Positions 34,951-39,043 of a DNA stretch of 39,043 nucleotides are shown here, one piece after another (within the stretch, counting starts at the first letter, position 1; every line of letters starts with the position of its first letter). Location: contig NZ_CAMLGS010000026.1 of NCBI RefSeq assembly GCF_946479685.1, positions 1 through 39,043 of the forward strand. The letters run 5' to 3'. Both the position numbers and the translations under genes were made by a program. The notes under the pieces were generated by a model. That model made no database searches. It was not told the origin of the DNA and worked only from the letters and a program-made list of their open reading frames with translations. The DNA is from an uncultured Methylotenera sp. (GTDB lineage: Bacteria > Pseudomonadota > Gammaproteobacteria > Burkholderiales > Methylophilaceae).

Positions 34951-36723
34951 ATGTCTAACTCAAATCCTAAAAAGTCCAGATCTAAAACAAACAGTGCAGT
35001 GCATATACCAAACGCAAAGGTTTTATATCTGCGTTTGTTTCATTATGCGTGGCAATACAAATACATTTTTATGGTGAGTATTTTTGCGCTAGTGTTACTC
35101 GCTAGCAGCAATACCGCATTTTTGGCGTTAATCAAGCAGGTAACAGATGAAGGCTTTGCCAAAAAAGCCGGTAGCCAAACTGTATTGCTGCCACTGTTGG
35201 TGGTGGCTTTGATGATTGCTAGAGGCATCACAGGATTTATTTCTGACTACTGTATGCGCGTGGTTGCCAGACGTGTGGTAGAAGACTTTCGTCGTGAAAT
35301 GTTTGCCAAGCTCATGTTATTGCCAGTGCAGTATTTTGATGCAAGGTCAGCCGGTTCTGTAGTTTCTAAATTCACCTATGATGTGGAACGTCTCTCTACG
35401 GCAACAACGCGTTCTTGGATGAACGTACTGCGTGATGCATTGACGGTGGTGGGGTTGATTGGCTATATGCTCTATCTGGATTGGCGCTTGACGTTGATTT
35501 TTGCGATAGTGCTGCCATTTATCGCCATGTACCTAAAAAAGATGACGCCTAAGTTGAAATCCAACGCCAAGCAAGTGCAGCATAGCGTGGGTGAGATGAC
35601 TAAAACGGCAGAAGAGGCGATTGCCGGGCAGCGTATCGTGAAAATTTTCGGGGCGCAGGATTTTGAATTTAACCGTTTTGCGCAGATTATTGCCAATAAT
35701 CGCAAAGTGGAGTTGCGTGTGGCGCGTATTGCCGGCCTAAGCAGTTTTGTGGTGGAGATGTTTGCCGCCTTAGCGCTGGGTTTGGTGATTTACTATGCAA
35801 TTGGTAATTTCAGTGTAGGTGAGTTTGCCGCTTTTGTTGGTGCATTGTTGATGTTGATTTCACCGATTAAGCATATCGCAGCTGCTAACGAAGACCTGCA
35901 GGTCGGTTTAACCGCGGCGCAAAGTATTTTTGAGGTTGTCGATAGCCAGCCTGAGATAGATCTGGGCAATCTAACGATAGAACGCGCAAAAGGCGATATC
36001 GAGTTTAAAAATGTGACCCTGCATTATGCAGATACCCCTAGGCCAGCATTGGATAACTTGAGCTTTAGCATCAAGGCGGGTGAAAAGGTGGCATTGGTTG
36101 GCCGCTCTGGCGGAGGTAAAACTTCACTAGTCAATTTGCTCCCTAGGTTTTATGCATTGGAGCAAGGTGCTGTCTTGTTAGACGGTATCGATTGCAGCAC
36201 CATACAGCTTAAAAATCTGCGCCAGCAATTTGCGTTGGTCAGCCAGGATATTATCCTGTTTAATGACACCATCTTTAATAACATTGCCTACGGTGTGCTG
36301 CGCGGTGCTACTGAAGCTGAAGTGATTGCCGCAGCTAAAGCTGCGCATATCTGGGATTTTATTCAGCAATTGCCAAATGGCTTGCAAAATGAAATTGGCG
36401 ATAGAGGGGTGAAACTCTCTGGTGGTCAGCGTCAGCGCCTAGCTATTGCGCGCGCTATTCTGAAAAATGCTCCAATTTTGCTATTGGATGAAGCAACCTC
36501 TGCGCTGGATACTGAGTCAGAGCAGCATGTGCAGCAGGCGATGGATGAGTTGATGCGCAATCGCACTAGCATTGTTATCGCGCATCGCTTGAGCACAATT
36601 GAGAATGCAGACCGTATCATGGTGATGGAGCATGGTCATATTGTTGAGTCTGGTTCGCATCAAGATTTGATGGCGCTGGATGGTTACTACGCCAAGCTGT
36701 ATCAAAAGCAATTTAGTGCCTAA
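34951..36723 (+). CDS. msbA: Lipid A export ATP-binding/permease protein
   Basis: MsbA flips lipid A-core across the inner membrane. The 590-residue half-transporter has a six-helix membrane domain (about 30-330), with the intracellular-loop segment FRREMFAKLMLLPVQYFD. The ATPase domain has Walker A GRSGGGKT (384-391), Q-loop LVSQDIILFNDTIFNNI, signature LSGGQRQRLAIARAIL (about 489-504), Walker B LLLDEATSALD and the switch IAHRL. The link to lpxK (5-base spacing) and kdsB supports MsbA over other ABC exporters. Confidence 0.95.
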   Translation: MSNSNPKKSRSKTNSAVHIPNAKVLYLRLFHYAWQYKYIFMVSIFALVLLASSNTAFLALIKQVTDEGFAKKAGSQTVLLPLLVVALMIARGITGFISDYCMRVVARRVVEDFRREMFAKLMLLPVQYFDARSAGSVVSKFTYDVERLSTATTRSWMNVLRDALTVVGLIGYMLYLDWRLTLIFAIVLPFIAMYLKKMTPKLKSNAKQVQHSVGEMTKTAEEAIAGQRIVKIFGAQDFEFNRFAQIIANNRKVELRVARIAGLSSFVVEMFAALALGLVIYYAIGNFSVGEFAAFVGALLMLISPIKHIAAANEDLQVGLTAAQSIFEVVDSQPEIDLGNLTIERAKGDIEFKNVTLHYADTPRPALDNLSFSIKAGEKVALVGRSGGGKTSLVNLLPRFYALEQGAVLLDGIDCSTIQLKNLRQQFALVSQDIILFNDTIFNNIAYGVLRGATEAEVIAAAKAAHIWDFIQQLPNGLQNEIGDRGVKLSGGQRQRLAIARAILKNAPILLLDEATSALDTESEQHVQQAMDELMRNRTSIVIAHRLSTIENADRIMVMEHGHIVESGSHQDLMALDGYYAKLYQKQFSA

Positions 36724-36728
36724 ATGTG

Positions 36729-37733
36729 ATGGCTAATTGGTTGCAAAAGCAGTGGCTTACTTTTACGCTGTGGCATGTACTGCTGCTACCAATTTCCTGG
36801 CTTTTTTTTGTTATCACCGCCTGCCGTCGCGCGTTATATCAATGTGGCTTCTTAAGTAGCTATCGTCTTCCTGTGCCTGTGGTTGTTGTCGGCAATATTA
36901 ATGTGGGCGGTGCCGGCAAAACTCCAGTAGTGATTTGGCTGGCGGAGCAGTTAAAGCTGGCTGGATATAAACCGGGGGTGATTAGCCGCGGTTATGGCAG
37001 TAATTTGGTGGGCGTTGCAGCTGTGCTGCCAACCAGCAACCCAGTAGACGTGGGGGATGAGCCGGTTTTGATTGCAATGCGCACGGCATGCCCTGTTTTT
37101 GTCGGGGCAAAGCGAGTGGCTGCGGGCTTGGCTTTGTTAAAGACGCACTCTGAATGCGACATTTTAATTAGCGATGATGGTCTACAGCACTATGCACTGC
37201 AAAGAGATGTGGAGTTGGTGGTTGTGGATGCTGCAAAAGGTTTTGGTAATGGCGCACTTTTGCCGGCCGGGCCTTTACGTGAGCCACAAGGCCGATTAAA
37301 AGCAGTGGATGTGGTGGTGAGTAACGGGTCGCCATCTAGCCTGCCTGCACTTGCTAACCCTGCATTTGTGGAAATGCAATTAAAGCCAGCGAGCTTTCGC
37401 AATCTTGGCCATCGTCAGTCGTTGGCAACTCCTGCGGACTTTACAGGAAAAACCATCACGGCAATTGCCGGTATCGGTAATCCAGAGAGGTTTTTTAACC
37501 AATTAAGTGCCATGGGTTTGAATTTTAAACGCAAGGCATATAATGATCATTATCAATATACTGCGCAGGATTTTGATAATCTGGAAACTGATATCGTCAT
37601 CATGACCGAAAAAGATGCGGTGAAATGTACCTCGTTTGCTCAGCCTAATTTCTGGGTGTTACCTGTGAGTGCCGAGATTGATGCGCAGTTGATGGCTGTC
37701 ATATTAAATAAACTAGATAAATTGAGAAGTTAA
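36729..37733 (+). CDS. lpxK: Tetraacyldisaccharide 4'-kinase
   Basis: LpxK phosphorylates the 4' position of the lipid A precursor at the inner membrane. ATG 36729 is preferred over the GTG one codon earlier. The 334-residue protein has an N-terminal membrane-associated helix (WHVLLLPISWLFFVITACRR), the P-loop VGNINVGGAGKTPVVIWL, SRGYGS, the DDGLQHYAL motif and the C-terminal TEKDAVKC signature. It is followed without a gap by the Trm112-like gene. Confidence 0.96.
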   Translation: MANWLQKQWLTFTLWHVLLLPISWLFFVITACRRALYQCGFLSSYRLPVPVVVVGNINVGGAGKTPVVIWLAEQLKLAGYKPGVISRGYGSNLVGVAAVLPTSNPVDVGDEPVLIAMRTACPVFVGAKRVAAGLALLKTHSECDILISDDGLQHYALQRDVELVVVDAAKGFGNGALLPAGPLREPQGRLKAVDVVVSNGSPSSLPALANPAFVEMQLKPASFRNLGHRQSLATPADFTGKTITAIAGIGNPERFFNQLSAMGLNFKRKAYNDHYQYTAQDFDNLETDIVIMTEKDAVKCTSFAQPNFWVLPVSAEIDAQLMAVILNKLDKLRS

Positions 37734-37916
37734 ATGGATGCAAAGCTTTTACAAATTTTGGTCTGTCCAGTCACTAAAGGGCCTTTGGTTTATAACAAGG
37801 CTACTAACGAGCTGATTTCTAAATCGGCGCGTTTGGCATACCCGGTGCGTGATGGTATCCCGGTGATGTTAGAAGATGAAGCTCGTAAACTCGCGGATGA
37901 TGAAGAAATTGCATAA
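37734..37916 (+). CDS. Trm112/YcaR family small protein
   Basis: The 60-residue protein matches the Trm112 family ([34 protein letters not shown]). Of the cysteines that bind zinc in eukaryotic Trm112 and E. coli YcaR, only Cys11 remains, because CPxC reads CPVT. Metal binding is therefore doubtful. Its ATG follows the lpxK stop directly and it overlaps the start of kdsB. In eukaryotes Trm112 activates methyltransferases; the bacterial role is not established. Conserved linkage to lpxK and kdsB is usual in proteobacteria. Confidence 0.92.
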   Translation: MDAKLLQILVCPVTKGPLVYNKATNELISKSARLAYPVRDGIPVMLEDEARKLADDEEIA

Positions 37917-38685
37917 TTGCTCAGAAGCGGTACCGGAGTTTCATGTAGTCATTCCAGCGCGTTATTCAAGCACCCGGTTGCCAGGTAAGCCGCTACTTGA
38001 TATTGCAGGCAAGCCTATGGTGGTTTGGGTAGCCGAGCGTGCCAAGAGTAGTGGTGCTCAACAAGTGATTGTTGCTACGGATGATGAGCGGGTGGCCGCT
38101 GCCGTCCGTCAGCATGGTCATGCGGCGGTGATGACAGATGCGCAGCATGTGAGCGGTACCGATCGTATCGCTGAAGTGGCCGCTATCGAAGGTTGGCACG
38201 ATGATGCGATTGTAGTGAACGTGCAAGGCGATGAGCCGTTGATTGATGCCAAACTTATTATTGAAGTTGCTACAACCTTATCTGCTAGTAAGCATGCTGT
38301 GATGGCAACCGCCTGTCACACCATTACAGAAAAAGCCGACTTTACTAATCCTAATGTGGTTAAAGTCGTGATGGATGTCAGTGGTCATGCCATGTATTTC
38401 AGTCGAGCACCGATTCCTTATCCTAGAGATACCTATAATAGTGCGCAAGACTTGGTGCCGGGTATCCCTGCTTATAGACATATAGGTATCTATGCTTATC
38501 GCGCCAGTTTTTTGAAGCAGTACGCAAACCTAGCGCCAGTTGCGATAGAACAATTTGAATGTTTAGAGCAATTACGTGTCTTATATCAAGGCTATAAAAT
38601 TGCAGTGAGTGTTTCAGAAAATGCACCTGCCGCAGGCGTGGATACCGAAAGTGATTTGGCACGCGTTCGCGCATTGATGGCTTAA
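37897..38685 (+). CDS. kdsB: 3-deoxy-manno-octulosonate cytidylyltransferase
   Basis: KdsB activates Kdo to CMP-Kdo for LPS inner-core synthesis. The core begins [19 protein letters not shown], with [11 protein letters not shown], the [12 protein letters not shown] segment, HIGIYAYR and the C-terminal [11 protein letters not shown]. No start codon exists right before the core. In-frame choices are ATG 37876, 37897 or 37900, or TTG 37909, all overlapping the end of the trm112-like gene and without a clear ribosome binding site, so coupled translation is likely. I report 37897 (262 residues); the true start is uncertain by several codons. Confidence 0.93.
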   Translation: MMKKLHNCSEAVPEFHVVIPARYSSTRLPGKPLLDIAGKPMVVWVAERAKSSGAQQVIVATDDERVAAAVRQHGHAAVMTDAQHVSGTDRIAEVAAIEGWHDDAIVVNVQGDEPLIDAKLIIEVATTLSASKHAVMATACHTITEKADFTNPNVVKVVMDVSGHAMYFSRAPIPYPRDTYNSAQDLVPGIPAYRHIGIYAYRASFLKQYANLAPVAIEQFECLEQLRVLYQGYKIAVSVSENAPAAGVDTESDLARVRALMA

Positions 38686-38771
38686 TTTGACTAAGTCGTT
38701 AATCTATATAGAGTTTACTAAAACGGGCTGAATAAGCTGGTTGAATTTATCATAAATTCTCACAATAGTTC

Positions 38772-38800
38772 TTGCGCTACCTATCTAGCTTTGCTATAGT
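38772..38800 (+). promoter_or_regulatory. Probable promoter of tRNA-fMet
   Basis: TTGCGC (38772-38777, 3 of 6) is separated by 17 bases from TATAGT (38795-38800, 5 of 6). The predicted start, near 38807, is about 37 bases before the mature tRNA. Confidence 0.45.
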
Positions 38801-38843
38801 CTCACCTCTCGACGCGATATGTATTTAACAGCGTTGAGCCGGA

Positions 38844-38920
38844 CGCGGGATGGAGCAGTCTGGCAGCTCGTCGGGCTCATAACCCGAAGGTCACAGGTTC
38901 AAATCCTGTTCCCGCAACCA
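38844..38920 (+). tRNA. Initiator tRNA-fMet (CAT anticodon), CCA encoded
   Basis: The 77-base sequence folds as a complete cloverleaf. The anticodon loop is CTCATAA on a stem of three consecutive G-C pairs (GGG/CCC), and the acceptor stem CGCGGGA/TCCCGCA has an unpaired C1 opposite A72. Those two features define the bacterial initiator and exclude elongator tRNA-Met. The D-arm AGCAGTCTGGCAGCTC and T-arm GGTTCAAATCC are normal. CCA is encoded at 38918-38920. Confidence 0.98.
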
Positions 38921-38977
38921 AGTATTTTTGCTGTGTTATACAGTTAATTTTAATTAGTTAGTATTGCGAAATTAAAG

Positions 38978-39005
38978 TTGACGCGGTTTAAAAGCTCTGT
39001 ATAAT
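38978..39005 (+). promoter_or_regulatory. Very strong sigma70 promoter reading out of the right edge, rRNA-type
   Basis: TTGACG (38978-38983, 5 of 6) and a perfect TATAAT (39000-39005) are 16 bases apart. An AT-rich tract (38942-38977) upstream resembles an UP element. The GC-rich discriminator GCGCACC is typical of stringently controlled stable-RNA promoters. A bulged hairpin CGTTAACGC-AAA-GCGTAACG (39014-39033) lies at the start of the transcript. The product lies beyond the window; an rRNA operon or stable RNA is my guess. Confidence 0.65.
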
Positions 39006-39043
39006 GCGCACCTCGTTAACGCAAAGCGTAACGACGGAAACGA

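Overview
This window is chromosomal, housekeeping-rich DNA with moderate GC content. It most likely comes from a betaproteobacterium, and my best guess is a methylotroph of the Methylophilaceae (Methylotenera/Methylophilus-like). That guess is inference from gene order and protein style: pilT-pilU divergent from yggS-proC-yggT, a yqgE-ruvX-pyrR-pyrB-pyrC' run, exbB-exbD-msbA-lpxK-trm112-kdsB, and maf-rng. No insertion sequence, prophage, CRISPR array, integrase or toxin-antitoxin pair is visible. Coding density is high, and only one gap (33534-33834) reaches about 300 bases.

Layout. 1-2997 (minus): branched-chain amino acid genes ilvB-ilvH-ilvC, with ilvC cut by the window edge. 3171-4955 (minus): a lone GspE/PilB-type ATPase. 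5107-5988 (minus): nadC, divergent from a YibF-like GST (6076-6690). 6795-9494 (minus): a small conserved protein, mnmA, a NudJ-like Nudix hydrolase and a MarC-family membrane protein. 9557-11632 (plus): maf-rng. 11747-16118 (minus): yggS, proC, yggT and a dynamin-like GTPase. 16192-18467 (plus): pilT-pilU, closed by a strong bidirectional terminator. 18607-24319 (minus): a tight run ribE-ribBX-yqgE-ruvX-pyrR-pyrB-pyrC'. 24379-28729 (plus): lolC-lolD-comEC. 28833-33533 (minus): an MHYT/PAS hybrid histidine kinase followed by an HD-GYP response regulator. 33835-38685 (plus): exbB-exbD-msbA-lpxK-trm112-kdsB. 38844-38920: initiator tRNA-fMet. A very strong rRNA-type promoter fires out of the right edge.

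How the genes work together. The right half is concerned with the envelope: lipid A flipping and phosphorylation (MsbA, LpxK), CMP-Kdo supply (KdsB), lipoprotein export (LolC/LolD) and an ExbB/ExbD energy-transducing pair. The pil genes, the GspE-like ATPase and ComEC fit twitching motility and DNA uptake, although pilin and secretin genes are elsewhere. The ribE-to-pyrC' run joins riboflavin and pyrimidine synthesis. It contains two proteins whose enzyme centres are visibly lost: the GTP cyclohydrolase II half of RibBX, and a dihydroorotase-like PyrC' that probably serves as a structural partner of aspartate transcarbamoylase.

I did not find a clearly undescribed multi-gene system. The most interesting items are: the MHYT + FixL-like PAS kinase paired with an HD-GYP c-di-GMP phosphodiesterase; the dynamin-like GTPase next to yggT; the two degenerate enzymes; the divergent lolC/ribE promoters that predict leaderless mRNAs; and a perfect 15-bp palindrome upstream of a good ilvB promoter.
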